Assembly: GCF_026248825.1 (NCBI RefSeq)
Contig: NZ_CP110973.1
Coordinates: forward strand, 6,035,501-6,099,500
DNA length: 64,000 bases
Direction: 5' to 3'
Origin: Larkinella insperata
Lineage (GTDB): Bacteria > Bacteroidota > Bacteroidia > Cytophagales > Spirosomataceae
Below are positions 24,979-32,553 of the stretch, one piece after another. Under the pieces are notes generated by a model. It did no database searches. It saw only the letters and a list, made by a program, of their open reading frames with translations, and was not told the origin of the DNA. The position numbers and the translations under genes were made by a program. Position 1 is the stretch's first letter, and each line of letters begins with the position of its first letter.

Positions 24979-26423
24979 TAGCGCGGCCCCTGCCGCCGGG
25001 TGGTTTGCCGCACCCCCGCACCCATTTTGGCGTTATTCGAGACTTTGTTATAGCCTTCAAACGTTGAATTCTCGACGGTTGTGTTGTAAGAGTCGAGACT
25101 CAGTTGAATGGCGGTTCTCGTGCTGTCCGTGGTAATAAACCGGCTTCCGTCCGTGATCCGGCTCTGTTTGATGCGCGCACCCACAATTCCGCTGTTAATA
25201 AACTGGCTGTTCTTAACCAGCAATTCGGTAAGCTGGCCGTTGTAATACCGGATGTTGCCCCCCCGGAACGTCGCCCCGTTGACCGTAATCCGGCGCGACC
25301 CGGAGTTTTCGTAACTAATGTACGCATCTTTATCAAACTCACAACCGGGCCCGATTAGGGTTTCTTCGTTCGTGGACGCACTTCCTCCGTAATTGGCAAA
25401 CGAGTTGCGGGCCACGGTATTAACGGTTTTTACCCTGGTGAGCGTCACCGGTCCGCTAAACGTCAGGGCACCGTCGGTATCAGTAGCCTCCAGCCCTTTG
25501 CCGCAGTTTCGGGCGGTAAAATTCGTAACCACGATGCGGTACTGATGGTGCAGTCCTTTGATGGCATTCACGCATTGTTCGGCTTCTCCATTCAGGATGG
25601 TGGCTTTCACCCGCTCCGAAATTCCGAATCCAACGCGAAAGCCAGTGGCCCGGCAGTGATTCCAGGTCACCCGGTGATCCGAATCGGGTTGTTCTCCCTC
25701 AGACCAGAACCCGGCATACGGGCTCGTACCTTTGGTGCTGCGGGCTACGCAGAAGTTAAATACCGTACCGGGAGCATTATCACTGTCGAAGGCATCACCC
25801 ACACAGTCGGTGACGGTACAGAATTCAAAACGGGTATTCCTGGCGTACCCACCGGCAATAAACGGCGATTTGCCCCCAACGTCGTGGTACCGTTTCTGTC
25901 CGGTAGCCCGGCAGTTGCGAAACACGTTGCGATCCGATGCTGCCTTCTTTCCGCCCCCGTTCAGCAGTTCATTTTCCACAACAAACGTCGAGGCATCTGC
26001 ATTTGAAATGGCCACCCGGTCGGCCCCGCTGCCTGTGCAGCCGCCGAAGTATATACCGCCTTCAATGGGGCTTTTGTCGCAGTCGATGCTCAGGTCCCGG
26101 ATAAATACGCCCCGCTGCTGGTTCGCCCAGAAGGCGTACCCGCGCTGTGTATTTCGGATGATGACGGTTCGTCCAATACCGGCTCCCTGAATGCTAATTG
26201 AGGACCCCGTTATTTCAACCGGCCCCTGCACAAACCGTCCAGCCGGGTATTTTAAGGTACCACCGCCCCGTTTTTTCAAGTCCGCAATGGCCCGGTTAGC
26301 CGCTGGTGTCAATTCGGTTTCACCCGGTTTTTTATAGGTTAAAATCGAAACAACGGGCAGTCCAAAAGCCACTGATCCCCAAAACATTAGGATCACAAAC
26401 GGCATGAAAATTGTTCGAGTCAT
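24978..26423 (-). CDS. Secreted right-handed beta-helix (pectate-lyase-like) protein
   Basis: 481 residues with a signal peptide (cut near VAFG). The start of the mature part, ANRAIADLKKRGGGTLKYPAGRF, is the classical Pectate_lyase_3 entry into a parallel beta-helix. Further on there are many short repeats with N, V and T at turns, consistent with helix coils. The charged C-terminal tail (RQTTRRQGPR) is odd. It may bind or cleave an acidic polysaccharide; no catalytic set can be assigned. Coupled by TAATG to the EcsC gene. Confidence 0.85.
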   Translation of the reverse strand: MTRTIFMPFVILMFWGSVAFGLPVVSILTYKKPGETELTPAANRAIADLKKRGGGTLKYPAGRFVQGPVEITGSSISIQGAGIGRTVIIRNTQRGYAFWANQQRGVFIRDLSIDCDKSPIEGGIYFGGCTGSGADRVAISNADASTFVVENELLNGGGKKAASDRNVFRNCRATGQKRYHDVGGKSPFIAGGYARNTRFEFCTVTDCVGDAFDSDNAPGTVFNFCVARSTKGTSPYAGFWSEGEQPDSDHRVTWNHCRATGFRVGFGISERVKATILNGEAEQCVNAIKGLHHQYRIVVTNFTARNCGKGLEATDTDGALTFSGPVTLTRVKTVNTVARNSFANYGGSASTNEETLIGPGCEFDKDAYISYENSGSRRITVNGATFRGGNIRYYNGQLTELLVKNSQFINSGIVGARIKQSRITDGSRFITTDSTRTAIQLSLDSYNTTVENSTFEGYNKVSNNAKMGAGVRQTTRRQGPR

Positions 26424-26517
26424 GCAGAAATTAATTTTGATTAACGAATTTTTACCCCTCGATTGGCGTTAACTACCTACATCCCTTTTTACATAGTAGA
26501 CACACTTTCAACGTTTT

Positions 26518-27198
26518 ATGAAAAAAGCGCTGTTATTCATTTTTGCCATTCTGCCCCTTAGCCTTGCTAGTATCGGTACAACCGTCAAGCACACTTCCCA
26601 CTCAACTCTCAACCGAACGAGCCTCTGGTCGGGCGTTTACGACGACCTGAAACTAGACAGCAACGGGCTCCGCAGAGAAGTATTTGAGTATGCACTCCGC
26701 GGGCTTCAGAAAACCAATTTTCCTAAATCTGTGCTCAGCATCGTCGATCTGAGCCAGCCCTCCAGCAAAAAGCGGCTCTACGTGATCGATCTTGATACGC
26801 GTCGGCTGCTGTTTCAAACGTACGTGGCCCACGGCCGTAACTCGGGCGAGTTGATGGCGGCTACGTTTTCTAATACTCATTCTTCTTATCAATCCAGCCT
26901 CGGGTTTTATCAAACGCTCGGCACCTACCAGGGAAAACACGGTTTATCGCTTCAATTGAAGGGTCTGGAGCGGGGTTTCAATGACAACGCTTTCAGCCGC
27001 GCCATTGTGATACACGGAGCCGATTATGTCTGCGAAGATTTTATCCGGCGGACCGGTCGGCTGGGTCGCAGTCAGGGCTGCCCGGCGGTTGAAAATGCCC
27101 TCAGTAAAGACATTATTCAGGCCATCAAAGGCGGCTCGTGCCTGTTTGTCTTTTCGCCCAACAAAAACTACTTACAGAAATCATCATTTCTGCTTTGA
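26518..27198 (+). CDS. Murein L,D-transpeptidase-like protein (YkuD_2)
   Basis: 226 residues with a signal peptide. It matches the YkuD_2 family (PF13645): KRLYVIDLDTRRLLFQTYVAHGRNSGE (key part LYVIDLDTRRLLF), then IVIHGADYV with His near residue 165, and SQGCPAV with the Cys near residue 187. These residues form the catalytic pair. It should act on peptidoglycan stem peptides or a related substrate in the periplasm. It converges, 4 bp apart, on a second L,D-transpeptidase gene. Confidence 0.9.
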   Translation: MKKALLFIFAILPLSLASIGTTVKHTSHSTLNRTSLWSGVYDDLKLDSNGLRREVFEYALRGLQKTNFPKSVLSIVDLSQPSSKKRLYVIDLDTRRLLFQTYVAHGRNSGELMAATFSNTHSSYQSSLGFYQTLGTYQGKHGLSLQLKGLERGFNDNAFSRAIVIHGADYVCEDFIRRTGRLGRSQGCPAVENALSKDIIQAIKGGSCLFVFSPNKNYLQKSSFLL

Positions 27199-27202
27199 TG
27201 AA

Positions 27203-28411
27203 TTAGATCGGTCGGCCACCGTCTAACCCGTACACATCTTTATAACCCCGCAGATTGCCGCTCTCATCAACGTCGACCCGGTTGTAAACCACGAATACCG
27301 GGAAGGGCTTGGGTAGCTTCAGCGTCTGCGGTTTCTGATCGACCATGCAGCGGTTCATAAACCCTTCGTCGAGTACGGGTTTTTCCATCAGGTAATTGGC
27401 CAGCTCAACGGGTTTCTGCACCCGCATACAACCGTGGCTCCGCCAGCGGTCGGAGGTCTGGTCGAACAGGTCACGGGCGTTGGTGTCGTGCAGGTAGATG
27501 GCACCGGGGCCGGTCAGGTTAAACTTAATCAGACCCAGTGAATTGCTGCAACCGGACGCCTGCCGGAACCGGTATGGGAAGTTTTCCGCGGAAAGAGAGG
27601 CCCAGTCAATCTCGTAAGGATCTACGACCTGTTCTTTGGCGTCCAGCACTTCCATGTTCTGATTTTCCAGATACTGCACGTTTGCCTGTACTTTGGGCAG
27701 AATTTCCTTGATGCCAATTCCGCGCGGCACATTCCAGTACGGATACGTAATAATATCCGTCAGGTACGTAGTGAAAAACGGCGTTTTGGAATCTCTTTTA
27801 CCGGCTATTACGTCCATCGGCAGCAGGCATTTGCCACTCCGGTCGTAGATGTTTAACTGAGCCGCCGGAATATTCACCACCAGGAACCGGTCAAACTCGA
27901 AGCGGTTTAAATACCGGTAGAAATTCAGCGTCTGCCGAACATACTTGGCCGTATCGTAAACGCCGGCTTTCCGCAGACGGGTGTAGTGGTTGACCAGGGT
28001 GGTATAATGCCCAAAAACTGACGTCTTTTTCAGCGAATCCAGCGCCGACCGCCCTTCGTCTTTTTTCAGCATGGCAATCGCCCATACCGTATCAATTTTC
28101 TCGGGCAGTTTGGTGTAAGTAATCCGCGACGGTTTGAGTCCGTACCGCAGTTCCAGCAGCAGGCCGGTGAACTTTTCGCCAAACTCTTTTTTCGTATCGT
28201 TGACCTGAAAAGAATACCGGTTGGTATCAATCCCGACCGAGTCGGCCGCCCGGCATAATTGCCGCATCACCACCTCGGCCTGCTCGCGGTTCCAGCCCTC
28301 CGCCGGAACGTCATTCTTGTTTAAAACTCCAAAATGCTTCAGCGCAAACCATCCCACAAGCAAAACAACTACGGCGCTGGCAACTAGTATGATAATATTA
28401 CGGCGTTCCAT
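27203..28411 (-). CDS. Membrane-anchored L,D-transpeptidase (YkuD)
   Basis: 402 residues. One N-terminal membrane helix (residues 7-28, IILVASAVVVLLVGWFAL) anchors it. The middle part resembles the scaffold region of YcbB-type enzymes but lacks an obvious peptidoglycan-binding domain. The catalytic domain has YLHDTNARDLFD and the signature SHGCMRV with Cys near residue 328. It should form 3-3 cross-links in peptidoglycan, or attach proteins to it. It converges on the other transpeptidase gene. Confidence 0.93.
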   Translation of the reverse strand: MERRNIIILVASAVVVLLVGWFALKHFGVLNKNDVPAEGWNREQAEVVMRQLCRAADSVGIDTNRYSFQVNDTKKEFGEKFTGLLLELRYGLKPSRITYTKLPEKIDTVWAIAMLKKDEGRSALDSLKKTSVFGHYTTLVNHYTRLRKAGVYDTAKYVRQTLNFYRYLNRFEFDRFLVVNIPAAQLNIYDRSGKCLLPMDVIAGKRDSKTPFFTTYLTDIITYPYWNVPRGIGIKEILPKVQANVQYLENQNMEVLDAKEQVVDPYEIDWASLSAENFPYRFRQASGCSNSLGLIKFNLTGPGAIYLHDTNARDLFDQTSDRWRSHGCMRVQKPVELANYLMEKPVLDEGFMNRCMVDQKPQTLKLPKPFPVFVVYNRVDVDESGNLRGYKDVYGLDGGRPI

Positions 28412-28621
28412 GATTCAAAACTCACATAGGTTGTACTTACTTTATCTAAAACGATCAGGAAGCCGTTGCTGTTTGAAAAAACTCGGTTTTTGACGATTGA
28501 AGTATAAACTCATTGTAACTAATAAGCTTTACCTGGTCGCTTCAATGACCCCATCAGAAGCCTAACCAAACCGAGCAGAATGATGATCGGGCGTTTATTA
28601 GCGCAACCCGATTGGCACAAA

Positions 28622-28652
28622 AAAGCCCCGGAATCACTGACTCCGGGGCTTT
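28622..28652 (-). terminator. Intrinsic terminator after the MBL gene
   Basis: An 11-bp stem (AAAGCCCCGGA at 28622-28632 and TCCGGGGCTTT at 28642-28652) with a 9-nt loop; on the minus strand it ends in a run of six T. It lies 18 bp after the stop of the MBL hydrolase gene. Confidence 0.9.
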
Positions 28653-28669
28653 CACGCACGCTCTAAACC

Positions 28670-29632
28670 TTACTTTTTCCGACTGCTTCCAACCAAGTAT
28701 AAAACCGTTCCGACGATGAATCCGATACCGATGGCCCGGGCCACGTGGTACGAAACCGGGGGCGGCATGTCGACAATGCCCTGCTCATCGGTGTGGGCGG
28801 GCTGTTTAACATACCGACCGCCTTTGGGAACTTCTCTATTTTCGAAATTGTGAATCAGGTCTTCCAGTAATTGCGGCAACTGGATTCCCCGGATTGCTTT
28901 ACCGTGCCCCGTTCCGGCGGCCGTTGGATTCAGCGCGGCCAGTTCCTGAATTGAGCGTTTGGAGGCTACCCAGTCAAAGGTAAAATAAGCCGGCGGGCCG
29001 TGCAGTTCCTCTTTTTGAGTCATCACCGCGAACGCCGAATTTTGGTTGGTGTTTGTAAACGCATCACCCGCAATCAGAGACCGGTCACTTTCGCGGAACA
29101 GCGAAACATGGCCCGGTGCGTGGCCCGGCGTGTGAATCACCCGCCAGCCGGGTAATTCCGGAATGGTCCCATCTGCGGGAAACGGGCGCACCTGATCACC
29201 AAAATCGTAAGGGCTGTTCGGAAACATCCACGATAGATACGCCATGGCACCCCCGCCCACTGCCGGATCCGGTGGCGGATAGTGCGATTTTCCCTGCAGA
29301 TACGGCAATTCCAGTGGATGTGCATAGATCGGAACATCGCCCCATTCTTTCAGCAGGCTTTCCAGGGATCCAGCGTGATCGAAGTGACCATGTGTCAGCA
29401 CAATGGCTTGTGGGGGGTTGTTTTCACCGAACAGTTCACGGGCTTTTTGACGAATCGGGTCCGCTCCGCTCGGCGTTCCGGCATCAACCAGAACCCACTT
29501 GCCGCCCTGTTGGGCTTCTCCGACAAAGTACACATTCACAAAAATGTTCTTGATTCCGCGCACGTCTTCCGCGACATCGTACGGCCCCAGTTCAACACTG
29601 GTACCCGGCTTTGCTGTCATTTGGCTTTCCAT
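28670..29632 (-). CDS. MBL-fold metallo-hydrolase with C-terminal membrane helix
   Basis: 320 residues. Metal-site motifs are THGHFDHAG, HTPGHAPGHVSLF, a later Asp in LIAGDAFTN and a final His in GTGHGKAI. The substrate class (thioester, lactone or phosphodiester) cannot be told. Unusually, the C-terminus has a hydrophobic helix (AIGIGFIVGTVLYLVGSS) followed by RKK, suggesting tail-anchoring to the inner membrane with the enzyme in the cytoplasm. No signal peptide. Confidence 0.9.
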   Translation of the reverse strand: MESQMTAKPGTSVELGPYDVAEDVRGIKNIFVNVYFVGEAQQGGKWVLVDAGTPSGADPIRQKARELFGENNPPQAIVLTHGHFDHAGSLESLLKEWGDVPIYAHPLELPYLQGKSHYPPPDPAVGGGAMAYLSWMFPNSPYDFGDQVRPFPADGTIPELPGWRVIHTPGHAPGHVSLFRESDRSLIAGDAFTNTNQNSAFAVMTQKEELHGPPAYFTFDWVASKRSIQELAALNPTAAGTGHGKAIRGIQLPQLLEDLIHNFENREVPKGGRYVKQPAHTDEQGIVDMPPPVSYHVARAIGIGFIVGTVLYLVGSSRKK

Positions 29633-29869
29633 ACCCTGTTTTTGGTTTGTTTCCTGATTAACTGCAATGTTTCCGGATTGTTGGTGTTCGTTGCGAGTTT
29701 AAAGGCTATGGTCTACGGTTGTCTATGGGTATTTTGGGGAAGCAACGGTAATTAAAATCAAGGGTGTCTGCGATCCGCCACCGGGGTTCTGTGCAGTCCT
29801 AAAGTAGAAAGCAAATTAGTACCTGGTTGCAAAAATTAGTATCTTTACGGCCGAAAACCGCCGTCGAGA

Positions 29870-30169
29870 ATGCGAGTTCTGAAAGTGACTAAATACAGCC
29901 CGATTCTGCACGAACTGCGGGCTTCGTGGGGTGTGCTTCAGGCCGGAAAATATCTTCTGACTGAGTCTATGCAAAATCAGGCCCCACACGAAGACTTTTT
30001 CGCCTACCAAAACGCCGTTGCTGAAATCGGGCGAATCGAGCGGAAACTTGATATTTTATTCGATGAAATCCAGGCCGTTGAATTGCTGCACCAGGCCGCT
30101 ATCCTGATCGGAAACTACGAAGATTTGTCGGACCGTAAACGCTCGGGCGACAGCTCCCCCCTGAACTAA
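29870..30169 (+). CDS. Small helical protein of unknown function
   Basis: 99 residues, mostly helical (KYSPILHELRASWGVLQAGK, FFAYQNAVAEIGRIERKLDILFD). I do not recognise a family. A TATCTTTA box at 29840-29847, close to TAnnTTTG, lies 22 bp upstream of the ATG. Its TAA overlaps the stop of the convergent DeoR gene. The open reading frame, promoter-like box and codon use support a real gene. Confidence 0.65.
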   Translation: MRVLKVTKYSPILHELRASWGVLQAGKYLLTESMQNQAPHEDFFAYQNAVAEIGRIERKLDILFDEIQAVELLHQAAILIGNYEDLSDRKRSGDSSPLN

Positions 30170-30918
30170 TTCATTACCCGGACCCCCCGCTCACGGTATA
30201 ATGCCAGCACTTCCGGCCGGGCATCCGGGTCCGTCACCAGCGTATGAATCAGACTGAGCGGGGCAAACTGCACGTACTTTTCTTTTTCCAGCTTCGTAGA
30301 GTCGCACAGCAGAAAGGTTTCTTCCGCCTGGGCCGCCATCGCCAGTGTCATCCCGGCTTCGGTTTCGCTGTGAGCCGACAACCCGTTGGCCGCCGAAATA
30401 CCGTCTACTCCCAGAAACGCCTTTTGAGCACGGTAACGGGCGATGTGTTCGTGCGCCATCAGACCGTGAACGGCCTGCCGCTTCGCATCGACCTCCCCAC
30501 CCACCAGATTAACCGTTACATCTGACGACATCAACTCATTCACCACCGGCAACGAGTTGGTCACTACCTGGATGCGTTTGTTGCGGATAAACGGGCACAG
30601 CCGGAACACCGTACTCCCGCAATCCATAAAAATAACGTCTCCCTCCTGAATCTGCTGGGCCGCCAGCCGGCAGATGTGATCTTTGTTTTCGGAATTAACG
30701 GCGGTTTTATTGACAAACTGCACCGGGTTATTCGCTAGACTGACTTTCATAGCGCCCCCGTGGGTGCGATAAATCAGGCCGTCGCTCGCCAGCAACGTTA
30801 AATCCCGGCGAACGGTGATTTCCGATGTTTGCAACAACTCGGCCAGTTCCTTCACATCAATGGATCCCTTCTCATCGACCGTTTGTAAAATAATCCGCTT
30901 TCTGTTTGGGAAATTCAT
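30166..30918 (-). CDS. DeoR/GlpR-family transcriptional regulator
   Basis: 250 residues from the ATG at 30918, chosen because RKRIILQTVDEKGSIDVKEL begins at the usual distance and a promoter lies just before; an ATG at 30933 is possible. The N-terminal helix-turn-helix has LLQTSEITVRRDLTLL. The C-terminal DeoRC sugar-phosphate-binding domain has FMDCGSTVFRLCPF and FLGVDGISAANGLSAHSETEA. It should repress sugar or nucleoside metabolism genes until a phosphorylated effector binds. It is divergent from a NUDIX gene; three phased ATCAA repeats in between may be its operator. Confidence 0.92.
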   Translation of the reverse strand: MNFPNRKRIILQTVDEKGSIDVKELAELLQTSEITVRRDLTLLASDGLIYRTHGGAMKVSLANNPVQFVNKTAVNSENKDHICRLAAQQIQEGDVIFMDCGSTVFRLCPFIRNKRIQVVTNSLPVVNELMSSDVTVNLVGGEVDAKRQAVHGLMAHEHIARYRAQKAFLGVDGISAANGLSAHSETEAGMTLAMAAQAEETFLLCDSTKLEKEKYVQFAPLSLIHTLVTDPDARPEVLALYRERGVRVMN

Positions 30919-30940
30919 GGCGTTGTAGTTCATTTGTTCG

Positions 30941-30976
30941 ATCAAAACTAATCAACAATAATCAAAAACAAACAAA
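30941..30976 (-). promoter_or_regulatory. DeoR promoter with three phased ATCAA repeats
   Basis: On the minus strand TAGTTTTG (30943-30950) exactly fits the -7 consensus TAnnTTTG. TTTG boxes lie 18 bp (30969-30972) and 22 bp (30973-30976) upstream. On the plus strand ATCAA recurs at 30941, 30951 and 30961, exactly one helical turn apart, overlapping the -7 box. This is a plausible autoregulatory operator for the DeoR protein and for the divergent NUDIX gene. Confidence 0.65.
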
Positions 30977-30983
30977 TACTACC

Positions 30984-31565
30984 ATGAATAATGAACGGGT
31001 ACAATTGGTAAGAGAAGAAGTCTTGTCTGACAACTGGTATATCCTACGGAAGGTCACCTTTAATTACCAGCGAAAAAATGGAATTTGGGAAACGCAGTCG
31101 CGGGAAGCGTACGACCGCGGCAACGGCGCTACCATCCTGCTGCACAACCCGGAAAAAAATACCGTTATCCTGACGCGGCAGTTTCGGATGCCTACCTACG
31201 TCAACGGTAACAGCAGCGGTTTACTGATTGAAGCCTGCGCGGGTTTGTTGGATAATGACAATCCAGAAGATGCCATTCGTCGGGAAACCGAAGAAGAAAC
31301 CGGCTTCGTGGTGACCAACATCCGGAAAGTTTTTGAAGCTTACATGAGCCCGGGATCGGTAACCGAGAAGCTTTACTTTTTTACCGCCGACTATTCGGAT
31401 TCTACCGAGAAGCGGACCGGGGGCGGCATTGAGGAAGAAGAGATTGATGTGCTGGAACTGCCCCTGCCGCAGGCCATGCAGATGATTGCTCAAGGGGAAA
31501 TCGTGGATGGCAAAACCATCATGCTGCTTCAGCACCTCTGCTTGCAGCAGTTTCAGGCTGCATAA
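30984..31565 (+). CDS. NUDIX hydrolase, GDP-mannose pyrophosphatase (NudK)-like
   Basis: 193 residues from the ATG at 30984. The NUDIX box is ACAGLLDNDNPEDAIRRETEEETGF, with RETEEETG as the metal-binding core, and the upstream beta strands (ILTRQFRMPTYVNGN) match the NudK/ADP-ribose pyrophosphatase type. It should hydrolyse a nucleoside-diphosphate sugar in the cytoplasm. Divergent from a DeoR regulator, which suggests sugar-linked control. Confidence 0.9.
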   Translation: MNNERVQLVREEVLSDNWYILRKVTFNYQRKNGIWETQSREAYDRGNGATILLHNPEKNTVILTRQFRMPTYVNGNSSGLLIEACAGLLDNDNPEDAIRRETEEETGFVVTNIRKVFEAYMSPGSVTEKLYFFTADYSDSTEKRTGGGIEEEEIDVLELPLPQAMQMIAQGEIVDGKTIMLLQHLCLQQFQAA

Positions 31566-31572
31566 AAAATTC

Positions 31573-31617
31573 GGCCCCACCTCCCTTCTCACAGGCTTTG
31601 CACTGGAGAATGGGGCC
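31573..31617 (-). terminator. Minus-strand intrinsic terminator
   Basis: GGCCCCA (31573-31579) pairs with TGGGGCC (31611-31617), and inside TTCTC pairs with GAGAA after a 6-nt bulge. On the minus strand it is followed by six T. It lies 41 bp after the stop of the small minus-strand frame at 31658-31858, supporting transcription of that frame. It may also serve the convergent NUDIX gene. Confidence 0.7.
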
Positions 31618-31657
31618 AATGTTCAAGTATACGGTGAAAAACGGAATCGGATAGCAA

Positions 31658-31858
31658 CTAAATAAAACTACGTCTCGCATTTCGGCGAATCACCGGCGGC
31701 AAACCGCTCAAGTAGAAATCATCGATCGGCTGATTCCAGACTTGCTTGAAACGCTCTTCCAGCGCCCTGCTATCAGGCTGCTTAGTCTTGGTATCTTTCA
31801 ATTTGTATAACTCATCTCCCATTAAACACGAGAGCAAAAAGAACGAATCGTAATGCAT
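31658..31858 (-). CDS. Small protein of unknown function (66 aa)
   Basis: 66 residues, MHYDSFFLLSCLMGDELYKL at the start, then a charged helical part and a basic tail (RRNARRSFI). I do not recognise it. Support comes from a dedicated minus-strand terminator downstream and a TACTTTG box (rather than TAnnTTTG) about 23 bp before the ATG. Still, it is short and could be spurious. Confidence 0.5.
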   Translation of the reverse strand: MHYDSFFLLSCLMGDELYKLKDTKTKQPDSRALEERFKQVWNQPIDDFYLSGLPPVIRRNARRSFI

Positions 31859-32111
31859 GGCGGTAGGATGATTTTATATTACAAAGTACGGACCGCCCGA
31901 TTAAAATCGTATGTAATCCAAATTAAACCGGACTTAAATTGCCCTTGAATAGGTCAACACGGATTAAAATGAAATTAAACCCGGTTTAACCCCTGTTGAC
32001 ATATTTCACCCAAAAATACCAACTGTCCGTCGGAAGATGGAGCAGTATGCCAATTCAAAAAATGGTTTTGCGTAAAAAGTTGTTATACGGTTAGAAACCA
32101 ACTGTTGCACC

Positions 32112-32375
32112 ATGACAACGCTGACTGAAACCTACACGGATATGCTCCGGTCGCTGATTGCGCTCCGGAAATACGTCAAGATTTTTTATACAACCGACCT
32201 AAATGAATTGCTCTCGGTGACTTCAATCATGACGGAGTTGCAGTCGGGCCCCGACGGCGATTTTGTCCGGCTGACGTCGGGCCAGTTAATCCGCACCGAC
32301 CGCCTGGTGAACGTAAACGGGGTATACGCCCCGGGCCACGAAGAATACGAGAGTTGTCTGGATTGCCGGATCTAA
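32112..32375 (+). CDS. Small protein of unknown function (87 aa)
   Basis: 87 residues with N-terminal helical part (TDMLRSLIALRKYVKIFYTT) and a beta-rich C-terminus ending in a CLDCRI Cys pair. No family recognised. A strong intrinsic terminator follows its stop by 36 bp. The upstream 250 bp (31859-32111) hold only AT-rich sequence without a clear gene. Confidence 0.65.
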   Translation: MTTLTETYTDMLRSLIALRKYVKIFYTTDLNELLSVTSIMTELQSGPDGDFVRLTSGQLIRTDRLVNVNGVYAPGHEEYESCLDCRI

Positions 32376-32410
32376 GGCGGATTCAAACCGTCAGACACCG
32401 GTTCTACTCC

Positions 32411-32441
32411 AAAAATCAGGCTGTATGGCCTGATTTTTTTT
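32411..32441 (+). terminator. Intrinsic terminator before tex
   Basis: Arms AAAAATCAGGC (32411-32421) and GCCTGATTTTT (32428-32438) with a 6-nt loop, followed by more T. It ends the 87-residue gene's transcript. Confidence 0.88.
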
Positions 32442-32553
32442 GTCCGCTGAGGCAGAAACAGATACGGCGCCCGGTTGACATTTCTCATTATTTTATATTG
32501 ACAAACCAGCCTTTCCTGTTTTTTTTGTGGCTCAAATTCAGTAAACCGAATAC

